Below, one piece after another: positions 11,040 to 22,079 of a stretch of DNA of 64,000 bases (its first letter is position 1; each line of letters starts with the position of its first letter). Both the position numbers and the translations under genes were made by a program. The DNA lies in assembly GCA_029706075.1 (NCBI GenBank), contig JAINUG010000026.1, positions 2,711,001-2,775,000 of the forward strand, given 5' to 3'. Source of the stretch: Aldrovandia affinis (taxonomy: Eukaryota; Chordata; Actinopteri; Notacanthiformes; Halosauridae). The notes beneath the pieces were generated by a model. It made no database searches. It worked only from the letters and a program-made list of their open reading frames with translations, and was not told the DNA's origin.

Positions 11040-11573
11040 CTAACTGAGCCCATGCTTCCTATCGAGGGCAATACTCACAGTCCGTTGCTGCACATGGTCG
11101 TCGCAAGAGGGCATCTGCATTGCCGTGCTGTTGCCGGGGGCGATGCTGCAACTCAAAGTGGTATTCCTGCAGTGTTTCCAGCCATCGTGCGACTTAGCCC
11201 TCAGGTTTTTTAAATGAACCAGCCACAAGAGGGAGGCGTGGTCCGTCCAGATGAGGAACCAGATGCCGTGTAGATATGCCCGGAAGTGCCGCAGGGCTGC
11301 GACCATGGCGAGGACCTCCCGGCGAGTGACACAGTAGTTTCGTTCCGCTTTGTTCAGGGCACAGCTGTAATAGGCGATTACCTGCTCTCTGCTGTCGCCT
11401 CGCTGGGACAGGACTGCACCGATGCCTACGTTGCTGGCATCTGTGTTGATGATGAACGGGCGGTTCACATCAGGGTAAGCTAGCACGGGGGCCGTGATAA
11501 GGGCAGTTTGGAGGGTTTTAAAAGCCGTGGAACAGGGGTCGTCCCAGACATATGGCCGGCCTTGGTCGGTCAA
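11040..11573 (-). pseudogene. Gypsy RNase H domain
   Basis: Contains the RT thumb/RNase H signature PFIINTDASNVGIGAVLSQ, then EQVIAYYSCALNKAERNYC and TRREVLAMVAALRHFRAYLH, followed by WTDHASLLWL. This is the usual Gypsy RNase H order. The reading continues poorly past a frame disruption near 11200. Confidence 0.85.
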
Positions 11574-11678
11574 GCGGTGAAGTGGGCTGGCGATGGTGGC
11601 GAAATCCTGAACGTAACGGTGATAGTACGACGCTAGCCCCAGGAAAATTTGCAGGTCGCTGACTTTGGTGGGGATAGG

Positions 11679-12163
11679 TCAGTCGCGAACAGCAGCAATC
11701 TTAGCCGGGTCGGTGGATACACCGCGAGCGATCACTACGTATCCCAGGAACGTAGCTTCCCTCCAGAACAGTTGGCACTTCTTTGGGTTCAGACGTAGCC
11801 CAGCTTGGCGGATGGCAGCGAAGACTTCCCGTAGGTTACAGAGGGCTCCTTCGAAGTCGCTGGCGTGAACGAGGAGATCGTCGAGGTAGACAATGCAGTG
11901 TTGTCGGGGGACATGGGCTAACACTCGCTCCATCAGCCGCTCGAATGTAGCCGGTGTGTTGCAGAGCCCAAATGGCATAACCCAGAAGTGCCATAGCCCC
12001 TGCCCGATGATAAACGCTGTTTTGGGTCGAGCGTCAGGAGCCAGTTCAACTTGCCAGTAGCCACTTCACAGGTCAAGCGAGCTAAACCAGCTAGAACTGC
12101 TGATGTAATCCTAAGCGTCGTCGATGTGTGGCAGCGGGTAGGAATCTTTTTTCGTCATGGCAT
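11679..12163 (-). pseudogene. Gypsy reverse transcriptase core with stop codons
   Basis: The minus strand shows KKDSYPLPHIDDA, then a stop, SSWFSSLDL, a second stop, SGYWQVELAP, PFGLCNTPATFERLM and the catalytic motif YLDDLLVHA, then LNPKKCQLFWREATFLGYVV. The YxDD box is intact but the domain carries at least two nonsense codons upstream. Confidence 0.85.
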
Positions 12164-12739
12164 TAAGACACCGGTAGTCGACACAGAAACGTTGATGATG
12201 AACGCTGAACCAACCCCATTCGCGTGCAGTCTTTGTCTTTAGCGCCGAAGCTATCAGCATACTCGCTTAGTAGCTGCTTTAGCTGTTGCTGCTGCGAGGG
12301 GTCCAAGCCGTTGCTGCTGCATTGCCACAGGTTGTGGACAGCCCGAGCCGTCTCGGTGGTCGGCGGGGCAGACGAGGTAGGTGGTGGCAGTGGCAGTGCA
12401 GGGCGGCTGGTGGATTGGGGTCCGGGCAGCTGGGGCGGTGCAGCGTGAGGGGCAGGTGACTGTTTGGCAGCGGCGGGCGGTGCGGCGATAGGTGAAGCAG
12501 GCGAGGCCGGGGTTTGGCAGTGGGCTTGCTTCTGGCGTCGGCCGGACTGGAGGGCTATGGTCTCCGAACTTGCGCTGCTCTGGGAACATCCACACGCGCG
12601 TCCCACCGCGTCATCAGGTTCACGGATCATCGATGTCAGCCAGCCAGAACTAGTGCGTTGCTTCTTGGTCACCAAGGCGGACGTGCACCCTCTTCCTCCC
12701 CCGCATACTGGCCCGTTCTCCCGTGAGTCTGCATCTGTT

Positions 12740-13040
12740 CGTTGGTGGGGGTCCACGCTTCCGGTAGCGCACCGGCAGTGCCAGGCAGGATCCCCGGCTG
12801 GACCAGGGAGATGGTAGACCCCATGTCTACCAGTGCAAGGCAGGGCTGGCCGTCAAGCAGGCACGCTGCGTAGAGGCCTCGGATGCAGCTGACTCGGCCA
12901 ACCAGCGAACAATGGTCTTGGACTCATTGGGCCACTCCACTTGCGTTTCCCTCTGCAGCGGTGGGGCGAGGCCTAGGTGCCGGCGCTGGACAGTCTCGTG
13001 CAATGTGGCCAGGCTCATTGCAGCGGTGGCACTAGTCGAG
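12740..13040 (-). pseudogene. Gypsy gag zinc knuckle and protease start
   Basis: The minus strand reads CHRCNEPGHIARDC, a CCHC zinc knuckle, and further on LALVDMGSTISLV where retroviral-type aspartic proteases have DTG. The active-site Thr codon therefore reads Met (ATG). The frame also contains a stop between the two motifs. Confidence 0.75.
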
Positions 13041-13680
13041 GCGAGGCCCTGCAGGTGCTCCTTGACCTTTCCCCAACAGAGCAGCGCAGCTACCCAGCGC
13101 TTGCCACGGCCCTGGAACGACGCTTCGGCCAGCGGGTTTTCGAGAGCCACAGCTGAGAGCAGCTAGCCAAACGCTCTCGTCAAGGGCAAGAATCAGTAAG
13201 CACTTTCGTTGCCGATATCCGCTACCACGCCCGGCTGGGCTACCCCACGTTCACCGCTGTTGTCCAGGAAGAGCTAGCGCTACATGTGTTCCACCTTGCA
13301 GCTCCGGGTTCGCTAGCCGAAGCTATCAAAATAGCTGAGCAAGCTGAAGTGGTTTTAACACCCCCTTCCCTGAGCCAAGCGCCTGCCCGCCGCCCATGGG
13401 TCCGGATGGCCACCAGTGACGACGGCGACACAGAAGGAGAAGCGACACCAGCACGCCAGGTCCACTCTGCCCCCCAACGCCAGTCTCTGCCATTACAAAG
13501 ACGTCAAACCTGGGTTTCTTGCCCTTGATGAGAGCGTTTGGCTAGCTGCTCTCAGCTGTGGCTCTCGAAAACCCGCTGGCCGAGGCGTCGTCCCAGGGCC
13601 GTGGCAAGCGCTGGGTAGCTGCGCTGCTCTGTTGGGGAAAGGTCAAGGAGCACCTGCAGGGCCTCGCCCTCCAGGGCTAA
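13035..13680. repeat. Inverted duplication inside gag (arms of about 150 bases)
   Basis: 13042-13190 and 13522-13670 are near-identical inverted copies, each carrying GAGGCCCTGCAGGTGCTCC or its complement. The 330 bases between them encode gag on the plus strand (YHARLGYPTFTAVVQEELAL, LAEAIKIAEQAEV), opposite to the rest of the element. The segment has been inverted together with a copy of its edge. Confidence 0.85.
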
Positions 13681-13904
13681 GACTAGGTGGACGGCTGTGA
13701 CCGCTTCGCCCCATCAATTATACTCTATACCTGGGCGAGGTACGACATTAGAGCCGCTGTTCCGTCGTACTTGGGTAACTTGGCTAGGGGTCGGGACGCA
13801 GCAGGGTTGGTGGGAGCGTCTCTGGGCTCGGACGTAGAGCGGCATGGGCGGGTAGCGCTAGCCCCATCTGTGTGCGCTAAAAACACTCTGGTTTCCGGAA
13901 CCAC

Positions 13905-14324
13905 CTACTTCGCCTGGCGCCACATCCAGCGGAAGGGCCCATCTATTTCGGCATGGGTGGGAAGATCTTTGGCCTCCGCAGCTTCGCTCTTCCACATCCA
14001 GCGGATGGACTCTTCCATCTCGGAACGCAGGGAGGGGTGCTCGGCCTGAGCCATCTCTTCCTCGAGTTGGCGCTGCGTCTGATAGATGCCGTCACTGATT
14101 ACTCTTGCTTCGTCTGGCACTTGGTACGCGCGCGCCAGTGTGGCTTCAGTGCCTGGGTGCCTGCGCTCTCTCCCCCGGGCTTCTACATTCGGGAGAGCTG
14201 GCTCTGACAACATCAGAGCTGGATTGTTAAATGCCTGCTCTATCGGCAACAAATCGTTTGTCTTGAATGATCTTTTCACGTCCAAGGATCTAGACTTTTT
14301 TTTTTCATCACGGAGACGTGGCAA
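13905..14324 (-). pseudogene. Gypsy gag N-terminal region
   Basis: A 139-codon minus-strand frame that includes a glutamate-rich part (QRQLEEEMAQAEH) and continues toward PLAKLPKYDGTAALMSYLAQ, which is gag-like. No sequence motif beyond context identifies it; its position between the 5' LTR and the zinc knuckle supports gag. Confidence 0.6.
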
Positions 14325-14344
14325 AAAAATGAAGAGTTTGCCTC

Positions 14345-15957
14345 CCTAAATGAGCTTTGTCCCCCAAACTGCTCCTACATCTGTGCCCCGAGACTGACAG
14401 GCAGATGCGGGGGGGTAGCCGTTGGGGTCAGCATTTCAGGGAGAGCTCTGGACTGGTTCGCCTCTTACCTCAGAGAACGGTCATTCTCTGTGGCTGTTGG
14501 TCCTTTCACCTCTGACCCTGCTCCCCTTCCCTGCGGCGTCCCACAGGGTTCTATTCTGGCCCCGCTCCTTTTCGCCTTGTACATGCTTCCTCTTGGCTCC
14601 ATTATCAGCAGCTTTAAGGGTGTGTCTTACTACTGCTATGCTGACGACATCCAGCTGTATGTTTCTTTTACACCTCAGAACATGCAGAAGATCAGCACCC
14701 TTCTTGACTGTCTGACTGCCATCGAGCGCTGGATGTTGAGTAACTTCCTCCAGTTAAATGCGGCCAAGACGGAAGTACTGATTGTTGCTTCAGACACCAT
14801 AGCAACCAAGGTGAAAACCAAATGGGGCCCTCATGCCAAATATCCGCCCCCATATCCGAAATCTTGGTGTGATTTTTGACCAGGCCATGAACTTAGACAG
14901 TCATGTGTCCTCACTGACCAAACTGCTTTTTCCATCTTCGCAATATCGCCAGACTCAGGTCCATTGTATCCCACGCCGAACTCGAAATGGCGGTCCACGC
15001 TTCATCATCATCTCGGCTGGACTACTGCAATTCTCTTTTCACCTGTCTGAGTAAAACCTCCGTTCATCGCCTTCAGCTGGTTCAAAACGCCGCTGCCCGC
15101 TTACTCACCAGGTCCAAAAAGTCCTGTTCTATTACCCCCATTCTGGCCTCATTGCACTGGTTACCGATTCCGTTCAGGATCCAGTACAAGATCCTGTTGA
15201 CCACTTACAAAGCTCTAAATAATCACGCCCTGCCTACATCTGCGACCTCATTACTCCACACCACACCACCCGCCTCCTGAGGTCCTCTAACCAGGGTCTC
15301 CTGGCAGTGCCCAGGACCCGACTCAAGACCAAGGGGGACAGAGCATTCGGGGTGGTCGCTCCAAGGCTGTGGAACTCATTGCCCCAAATCTGAAATCTGT
15401 AGCTACACTCAACGTGTTCAAAGGGCACCTGAAGACGTTCCTTTTCAGGCAGGCTTTTGCGTAGTGTCAGTTCTATCTCTCTCTTTCTTATATCTTTAAT
15501 TTTTCGCTGCTCTTGACAGCAGCCTTTGTCTGCACTCTGACACTAGGGCCACTGTGTTCTGTGTCCAGCTGCACTCTCTGTGTTTTAGCAGTGGTAACTT
15601 AGGGTGCCTTAGGGTTAGGTTTGTATTGTATTGTTAGGAGTTTGTAGGGTAGGGTTTGTATTGTATTGTGCTATGTGTTTTAGCAGTTTGTGTTTTAGCA
15701 GTGTTCTGTGTTTTTAGCAGCAGTCTGTGTTTTTAACTGTTTGTATTGTACTGTGTCTCTGCGCTTTCCGCAGTACTCAGTTTTTTTGTGTGTCTGTTTT
15801 TGCATGATCTGCTGTGCCTTTAGCATTGTTCAATGTTTTTGTGTCTCACATTTATTGATTTATATGCTCTGTAAAGCACTCTGTGCATTCGTGCTGGGAG
15901 GGGTGCTATATAAATAAACCCTTACTTACTTACTACTTACTTACTTACTTGGTACAC
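14345..15957 (+). mobile_element. LINE (non-LTR retrotransposon) inserted in the Gypsy element
   Basis: The plus strand has a scrap of the endonuclease region (PRLTGRCGGVAVGVS), fused by an internal deletion to RT: LDWFASYLRERSFSV, LPCGVPQGSILAPLLFALYM and CYADDIQLYVSF (the YADD catalytic box), then LQLNAAKTEVL. A frameshift near 14860 leads on to IRNLGVIFDQAMNLDSHVSS, LQLVQNAAARLL and HWLPIPFRIQYKI. The 3' UTR ends TATAAATAAACC plus a (CTTA)n tail at about 15924-15957. The motifs suit an L2-like clade. Internally deleted, with frameshifts and a stop. Confidence 0.85.
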
Positions 15958-15974
15958 CCCACTTCTGACACCAG

Positions 15975-16160
15975 TGTAGCGAGCATGCGCGGTGGGGTGT
16001 AACAAGAAGACGACTTGTTGGCAAGCAGTAAGGAAAATGTGGCTACGTGCATCATACACCGCAAAGCCCCGTTAGCCACTTTATTTTAAACAGACAACAT
16101 GAGCGATACTGTGCCATACACCGCACGACCCCAAATATCACCTTTGGTTCTATCTTTTCA
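15975..16160 (-). repeat. Gypsy 5' LTR
   Basis: 186-base partner of the LTR at 10279. Just inside it, the minus strand reads TGGTGTCAGAAGTGGGGTGT, at the position expected for the primer-binding site. Confidence 0.85.
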
Positions 16161-16960
16161 ACAGGCACATCCCAAAAGGGTCACACAGGGTGCACATTGG
16201 CCACTTTAGAATATGTCACACAGGAAGTACAACGGATGCTGAACACATTCTGCATGATAAAACAGGCAACCGCACTATACAGAAAATAGCTATCGGTCGC
16301 GGTTGCGACCCTCTTGGTCCCACCGCGACCACCGGTTTAACTCATACCAGACCATTAAAACACACACACAACATTACTTTTAAACATACAACAATAACCA
16401 ACACTGGGAGGAACATTCAAACACACAACAATGTTCCCCCACAATGCCCTGCACGCATATTTACATATAGCGACCGCGGTGGATCACTACAATATTCATC
16501 GTATACACAGGCAGTCTCTGCTCTTGACAACAGATCTAAGATCAGATTGCTCACCATCAATCTGAACAACAATATATTTAGCAATACATTTTAATTCTGT
16601 TCTCACTTCTTAATGTTCAATGCCTGCGTCCCGGGACTTAATTGTACGTCCTGTTACTTATTTATAACGGTACTCACTTAAAATAAGTCAATTTCCAACT
16701 TTTCTGTGACTTTTGAGAGGTTAAATAACCTGTTCCCATTGATAATTAGAATATGAAATAATATCCAGGTCGTAAAAGACTATTCTACACCTAATAATCA
16801 TATTTCCATAAAAATGCGCTGCAAAATGGATGTCCGCGAGGTCCGCAGTGGACTACAATTCCCAGATTACAACTCACATGTGACGTAGGCTAGTACTAGC
16901 AACGCGTTGTGGCTAAGGATATAGCGGGACGTTCAAAATAGTTGACATCAAATGTTTTAC
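16161..16960. other. No gene recognised
   Basis: Contains GGTCGCGGTTGCGACC (a near-palindrome, about 16296) and a related GGTCCCACCGCGACCACCGG. No known gene or repeat recognised. Confidence 0.3.
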
Positions 16961-16984
16961 ATTGATAATAGCCTACTCTAAAAT

Positions 16985-17705
16985 GTTAGCATGGCTAAAT
17001 AATGCGTCAGGCAAAAGAAAAAAATGTATCAGGATAATCCACCACTGGCTAGCTCAGGCGTCCTGTCAGACCGTCCCTGTCAATCGCTCGGACCACAACT
17101 TGAACTTGAACAAGATGATAGTCTCCCTGATGACACTGATGTGACCAATCGTACAGCGTGTTGGAATAAAGATCAGTCGGATTACTTCCGTGAAACCTAC
17201 GAATGGCTTGTGGTCAAAAACAAGAAACTAGGATGTCAAACATGTAAGAGTGTGAAGTTGCTGGGAACACACACAACACAGGGACTGAAGCAGTCCCCTG
17301 AGTGGGGTGAGTGCTGCGTTTCTTGCTGTGGCACAGAGAGATACAGACAATAGACTTCTTTAAGAAAAAACATAAACAAGCCCAAATCTCTATAGCTCAC
17401 CTGAAAGTAGTTGAGATCCTGAAAAGAGCTATAAAAAAAAGAGAATATGGAGAAACATATCGGGTCAATGTACAAAACGGAGCTATAGACAATCTGTCCC
17501 TAGATGTTAGTTTGCAATAATTGAATGGCCTTAGTATGGGGTGGGTACTGCTGCGTTCAAACAAAACGTGTGCAGACATAATTGATCACATCGCAGCTGA
17601 AATGAAGATGAGAATGGCAGAAGCTGTCGTGGAAAACAAAAGCAAAATTTGTCTGCAAATTGACGAATCCACCACGATCAGTGGGAAGTCCGTTCTGGTA
17701 TCTTA
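16985..17705 (+). pseudogene. hAT-type (ZNF862/KIAA1586-like) transposase N-terminal fragment
   Basis: The first frame has YFRETYEWLVVKNKKLGCQT, a C-x2-C start of a TTF/BED-like zinc finger, and LKQSPEWGE. A frameshift near 17330 leads to IDFFKKKHKQAQISIAHLKV. A stop at 17518 is followed by ADIIDHIAAEMK and ICLQIDESTTISGKSVLV, which holds the first catalytic Asp of hAT transposases. The reading ends at 17706 where a SINE follows. At least one frameshift and one stop are present, and the C-terminal half is missing. The nearest relatives are host-domesticated and transposon hAT proteins of the ZNF862 type. Confidence 0.75.
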
Positions 17706-17740
17706 AATTAAATTAAATGAATTTACATCAAAGGTAGTTC

Positions 17741-18107
17741 AAATGGGCGGCACGGTGGTGCAGTGGATAGCACTGTCGCCTCACAGTAAGAAGGTCTCGG
17801 TTCGAATCCAGGCCGGGGCCTTTCTGTGTGGAGTTTGCATGTTCTCCCGTGTCCGCGTGGGTTTCCTCCGGGTACTCCGGTTTCCTCCCACAGTCCAAAG
17901 ACATGCACGTTAGGCTAATTGGAGAGTCTAAATTGCCCGTAGGTATGAGTGTGTGAGTGAATGGTGTGTGTGCCCTGCGATGGATTGGCGACCTGTCCAG
18001 GGTGTATTCCTGCCTCTCGCCCGGAACGCATGCTGGGATAGGCTCCAGCCCCCCCCCGCGACCCTGACTAGGAATAAGCGGCTTAGATAATGGATGGATG
18101 GATGGTA
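17741..18107 (+). mobile_element. tRNA-related SINE-like retroposon, full length
   Basis: Starts GGCGGCACGGTGGTGCAGTG (A-box region) and has GGTTCGAATCCAGGC (B box). It continues with TTTCCTCCGGGTACTCCGG, GTCCAAAGACATGCACG and the CCTGTCCAGGGTGTATTCC segment, ending in (TGGA)n at about 18090. Two other copies lie at 26757-26945 and 40337-40693. Confidence 0.85.
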
Positions 18108-18443
18108 GTTCAAATGAAAAAGCACTGTGTTCAAGTTGCTGTCAGCTTTCAATTTTGTATGTTTTTGTAGACGTCATCATTGACTAGACCAATAAATAAT
18201 CTTTCAACATTTGAAAAGGTGAGTCCCTGCACTTATTTTAACCCAATTCAAGCACTGCCTACATCTCGTGTATGCATTGGCTTTAGGGGCAGGATGTCAT
18301 TCATGCAACCCAATAGAAAGACTATCAACTATGTGATTCATACAATATATATATTTTTTAAACCATTTAAAATAATTTTACTTAAAATGTATGAGGGGAG
18401 TGTTCCATGGATAAAACATGTCCTATCTGTAGTAATACACATA

Positions 18444-18822
18444 CAGTGGGTATAAAACGTATTCACCCCTTTACCATTTTTCACATTTTATTTTCTTACT
18501 TCATGGAATCAAAATGGATTTAATTGGGATTTCTTGCCTCTGATCAACACAAAATACTCTATAATGTCAAATAAAAACAACAACAAAAGTGTTTTTTTTA
18601 TTTATTAATTACAAATGAAAAACAGACAATAATTGATTGCATAAGTATTCACCACACCTAAATAAACTCAATAAAAATTGTCTTCAGAGGTCACGTAATT
18701 ATTTGATTGGAATCCACCTGTGTACAGTGTGTTTAAAATTATTTTAAATGAAATACACCTGTCTGTGAGAGATCCCAGAGGTTAGTGAATTTCCAAACAA
18801 GAGCTTCATTAAGCATTTATTA
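18444..18822 (+). mobile_element. Tc1-like transposon 5' end, truncated
   Basis: A TA (18442) followed by CAGTGGGTATAAAACGTATT and CACCC resembles the 5' inverted repeats of Tc1-like fish transposons (CAGTG...GTATTCACCCC). No transposase or 3' end is present; it runs into the inverted-repeat element at 18825. Confidence 0.6.
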
Positions 18823-18824
18823 AA

Positions 18825-19376
18825 AACGGGAAAATAAATGAAAAAAATAAAATAATAAAATCATGCTCAATACTACTTGACATCCAGCCTGTTGTTGAAA
18901 CTATTACAATCGAACTATTGCAATCTTGTTTACAGAATTCATAAATTTGAAAAAGGTATTTAAATGTTGCAACTAAATATTGTCACCACCCTTGTCACCA
19001 ATACTACTAAAATAACAGTAATTAAATATTTAATAGCATTTAAAAAATATTTTACAAGATAATTTTCTTGATTTTTCATCTGTCCAGTTACCAATCTTGC
19101 ATATTAATTAGCGCATTCTTTAACATCCACTCCAAATGACAAAGAAAAAGCAGGAACATGTATGGTGGAGGCAGGTGTCTATAAATAGAGGTTTTGTCCA
19201 CTAAGACATGGTTTCCTAATTATGTTCTCTCAAAAGGTTCATTTCAGTTAATGAGAGACTGGATAAGAGTCAGTATTTCCATCATGTCTGCAGTGAGCTA
19301 GCCCACAAAGGCTGGATGTCAAGTAGTATTGAGCATGATTTTATTATTTTCTTTTTTTCTTTTATTTTCCCTGTTT
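18825..19376. mobile_element. MITE with about 65-base inverted repeats
   Basis: The left arm contains TAATAAAATCATGCTCAATA and CTACTTGACATCCAGCC (about 18850-18893). The right arm (about 19309-19376) is its exact inverted copy over this stretch, preceded by GGCTGGATGTCAAGTAG. The centre is AT-rich and non-coding. Confidence 0.75.
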
Positions 19377-19499
19377 TTCTCCCAAAAGGTTGTCCAGTTG
19401 TATCCTCTCTTGGTTTAATTATCCCAAGTAATAACTAATAATAATATATTTTATATATAAATTGCCTTTCTGTAACTGGTATAGCATTCCAATGTTCTG

Positions 19500-19930
19500 G
19501 GGCTGTAACATAAATGTTCTGTCATCCATAGTTGGGTGAACTGGGTGCACAGGGAGCTGGTCAGTCTGTGGGACAGAATCTCCCTACAGGGGTTTATGGT
19601 ACCAATAGATCATACAGATAACTAGGGTCAAAGTCATTCAGGACTTTAAAGTAAGCTAAATTAATTTTTATTGGATCCTGGCTGGTGAGTTTGCTACCCT
19701 TTTGCACCCTGTTGAGAGCTCACAGAAACACCTCAGGGAAGGGCATTGCAATAATCCAGGTGAGGTTTAATGGACCCATCACAGTCATAGTGTCCTTAAG
19801 AGAAAGGGCCATCCTTGGATGTGCTTTATGTCTTATATGATAGAAATTAACTTTTGTGACAAAAGAAAAAAAAATAGCAAGGAGTCAAATATGACTTTGA
19901 GGTTCAGCCTAAAATGATGAACCGTAGCCA
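19500..19930. repeat. Old dispersed repeat relic
   Basis: Phrases such as GGGCATTGCAATAATCCAGG and TCCTTAAGAGAAAGGGCCAT are of a kind found in many fish genomes in high-copy repeats. Classification uncertain; non-coding here. Confidence 0.4.
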
Positions 19931-20647
19931 CGCAGGAATGTAGATTGAATTTCTGTGTCAAACATTATTTTAAACTAAAGACTGATTGATAATTTAATAT
20001 CTTATTTTACTCTCAGAACTCTCCACAATATTCAATTTAGCCCTTCACCAACTGTTTCACCAACAGGCAGCAAGGATATAGAAGGGAAAATGTAATTGGG
20101 TGGGTGGCAGCCATGTATGACAATAAATACCACATCACCATTCACCATTGCCAGTAACTTCTCACCAAGGAACTAACCCTGTCTGAGACCCCTTTGCTAA
20201 AACAAACTAAGACAATGTGGCAAAGTAAATATTGAGATGTATAAAATGTGTATTCCAGGATATAGGTAAAAATCCAGAATATTAAATCTGCTGACAAATA
20301 TCCCACATCTAAAATGTCAGCAATCAAAATGTAGAGTGCCATACTATACTATTTTAAAGTGTACTTAGGGAATTTAAATGCAGTGCCTACGTCCTGCAAC
20401 TTCAGGTCTAATCATTCAGTGTATTTGTTTTGCAAGCTGAGGTACCCCGGTGGCGTACTGAAAGGATGGATACCACTGTTGGGGTACGCTTGCGAACAAA
20501 ACAAATGCGACTACTGCCCTCTAAACACTAAAAAATCCTGTTGAACAAAACAGAGTCATTTTGTGAGTGGAACCCAGGACTGAATATTCTTGATTGCGGC
20601 TCACATGACACATTCTGTTTGGGACATGCAACCTATATTGTCTAAAG

Positions 20648-20838
20648 CACTGGTGTCATTCCATCGAGGGTGTATGCAGGTTTTTGTTGCAACCAATGCA
20701 CTACACCAGGTGATTTCACTAATTAGCTCCCTTCTTCAACCAAGGAGGGGAACTAATTTAAATAATCTGGTGTAGTGCATTGGTTGCATCACAATCTGCA
20801 TATACTCGGCCCTCTATGGAACGAGTTTGACACCCCTG
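20648..20838. mobile_element. hAT-type MITE with 8-bp target duplication
   Basis: Ends CACTGGTGTCA and TGACACCCCTG. The two halves are long inverted copies (GCAACCAATGCACTACACCA / TGGTGTAGTGCATTGGTTGC). It is flanked by GTCTAAAG (20640-20647) and GTCTAAAA (20839-20846), an 8-bp duplication with one mismatch, as expected for hAT. Confidence 0.85.
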
Positions 20839-21323
20839 GTCTAAAAGGTTGAGGACCACTGAATAATTGTCTCAAAATACAGACCAATTAATTCTGAAAC
20901 CTTATCACCAAAACCATCAATCAGATTCTACTTATGTACAGTGCTCTGAACAATTGTATTGCCACAATACACATTTAACACTATTCAACGAGCCTTTTGC
21001 TTATCATAGCAAAAGCTACTATTCATCACTAAATATAAACATGTGGACTCATCCACATCAGAAATATATTTAAAATCAAAGTAATGGATAGGAATAAGCT
21101 TTATTTGGTATGTAAACAACACAGAAGCATTTCACTGGTTCAGAAGGAAAGAGACAGGATTAGGTGGAAAGTGAATCAACAATAAATACAACAACACCTA
21201 TAGATCTAAGTGCAAAATTAGGGTTTTTTTCCTGTGCTTGTCCCTCTACCTCTCGGAGGGGCTGAAACCCCAGTGCCCCTAACTAATGAACAGTCAAGTG
21301 ATAGTCAGTTTGTATGGAGAGCC

Positions 21324-21602
21324 TTATGACACGCAGCAGGTGGAGGATTTGGGAGGCTGCTTGTAGAGGTCATCGGGGACGCCCTTGTCAGGACCCCCAG
21401 ACGTTTACCTCCCTGAACACCCCCGTCTCAATCATCTCCTCCTGCCAGGGTATGGCAATGTTGCCCGAGGCAAACTCGTCAAAGAACTTCTTGTCAGGGT
21501 GTTCCAGGCTAACCCCCCTGACTGTGGAGAAGGCGCCCACATCGTCCAGGTCCTTCGTGTAGACTGTCTTAGAGTCGGGCACGAATGGGGGAGTCAGGAT
21601 TC
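21324..21602 (-). pseudogene. grk1: grk1 last exon, frameshifted tail
   Basis: Encodes [40 protein letters not shown] and FREVNVW, then GS and TGA (21388-21390). Shifting by one base at the run of five G restores similarity to the family tail and runs to a TAA at 21324-21326, with CCVS as the last four residues, a CaaX prenylation motif. An extra G in the run is the simplest reading. Confidence 0.85.
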
Positions 21603-22079
21603 CTGAGCAACAGAGAGAACAAAAATAGTTTTCATAGAGAGAGAAACGTTGTCTACCACCACCAAGTGGGTCATGGTTCCATTGTCAATGTTAATAAATG
21701 GTAGATATCTACTTCACTCTGACATTGCAAACCAGTCTCAGAAGATGATATAAGTATGGATATTAATCTTTATTGTCCCTTTAGAGGAAAAATTCCAGTG
21801 AATATATAGTGAAATATAGAGAATATTAAATACATTATAATAGTTTAAAAGAATACAAAACATATACATACACACAACAGTAAATCAGTAGGGTAATGCA
21901 AAAACCAACCAGAACATACATACAAGGAGTTGTCCCTACTCTTTACTGGCAGAGATAACAGCTATTTCCTGGCATAGCCAGAATGCACACCCAGGTTTGT
22001 GTGAGAACAGGTGGTACAGGTGTCATTGAGGGCAGTGGGACAGATGTGTCTTAGTGAGGACAGGAATGGATGAATGCCA

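Larger units (their letters stand above)
10279..16160 (-). mobile_element. Ty3/Gypsy LTR retrotransposon, degraded and rearranged
   Basis: Two direct repeats (10279-10452 and 15975-16160) begin TGTAGCGAGCATGCGC and end CTATCTTTTCA; the internal coding is on the minus strand. In order: gag start (14324), zinc knuckle and protease (about 13040-12740), RT (12160-11680), RNase H (11573-11200), integrase zinc finger and start of the core (10807-10456). Stop codons break RT, about 400 bases of gag are inverted (12960-13680 region), a LINE lies at about 14345-15957, and integrase ends abruptly at the 3' LTR. The bases next to the LTRs (GATAT and ACAGG) do not match, so no target duplication is visible. 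Not capable of movement. Confidence 0.88.

Noticed and set aside
12163-12817. Long overlapping ORFs on both strands at 12.2-12.8 kb
   Set aside because: High-GC Gypsy sequence keeps several frames open by chance; only the minus-strand order fits the element.
17741-17830. tRNA gene suggested by A and B box words
   Set aside because: No cloverleaf or acceptor stem. The boxes are part of a SINE-like repeat present three times.
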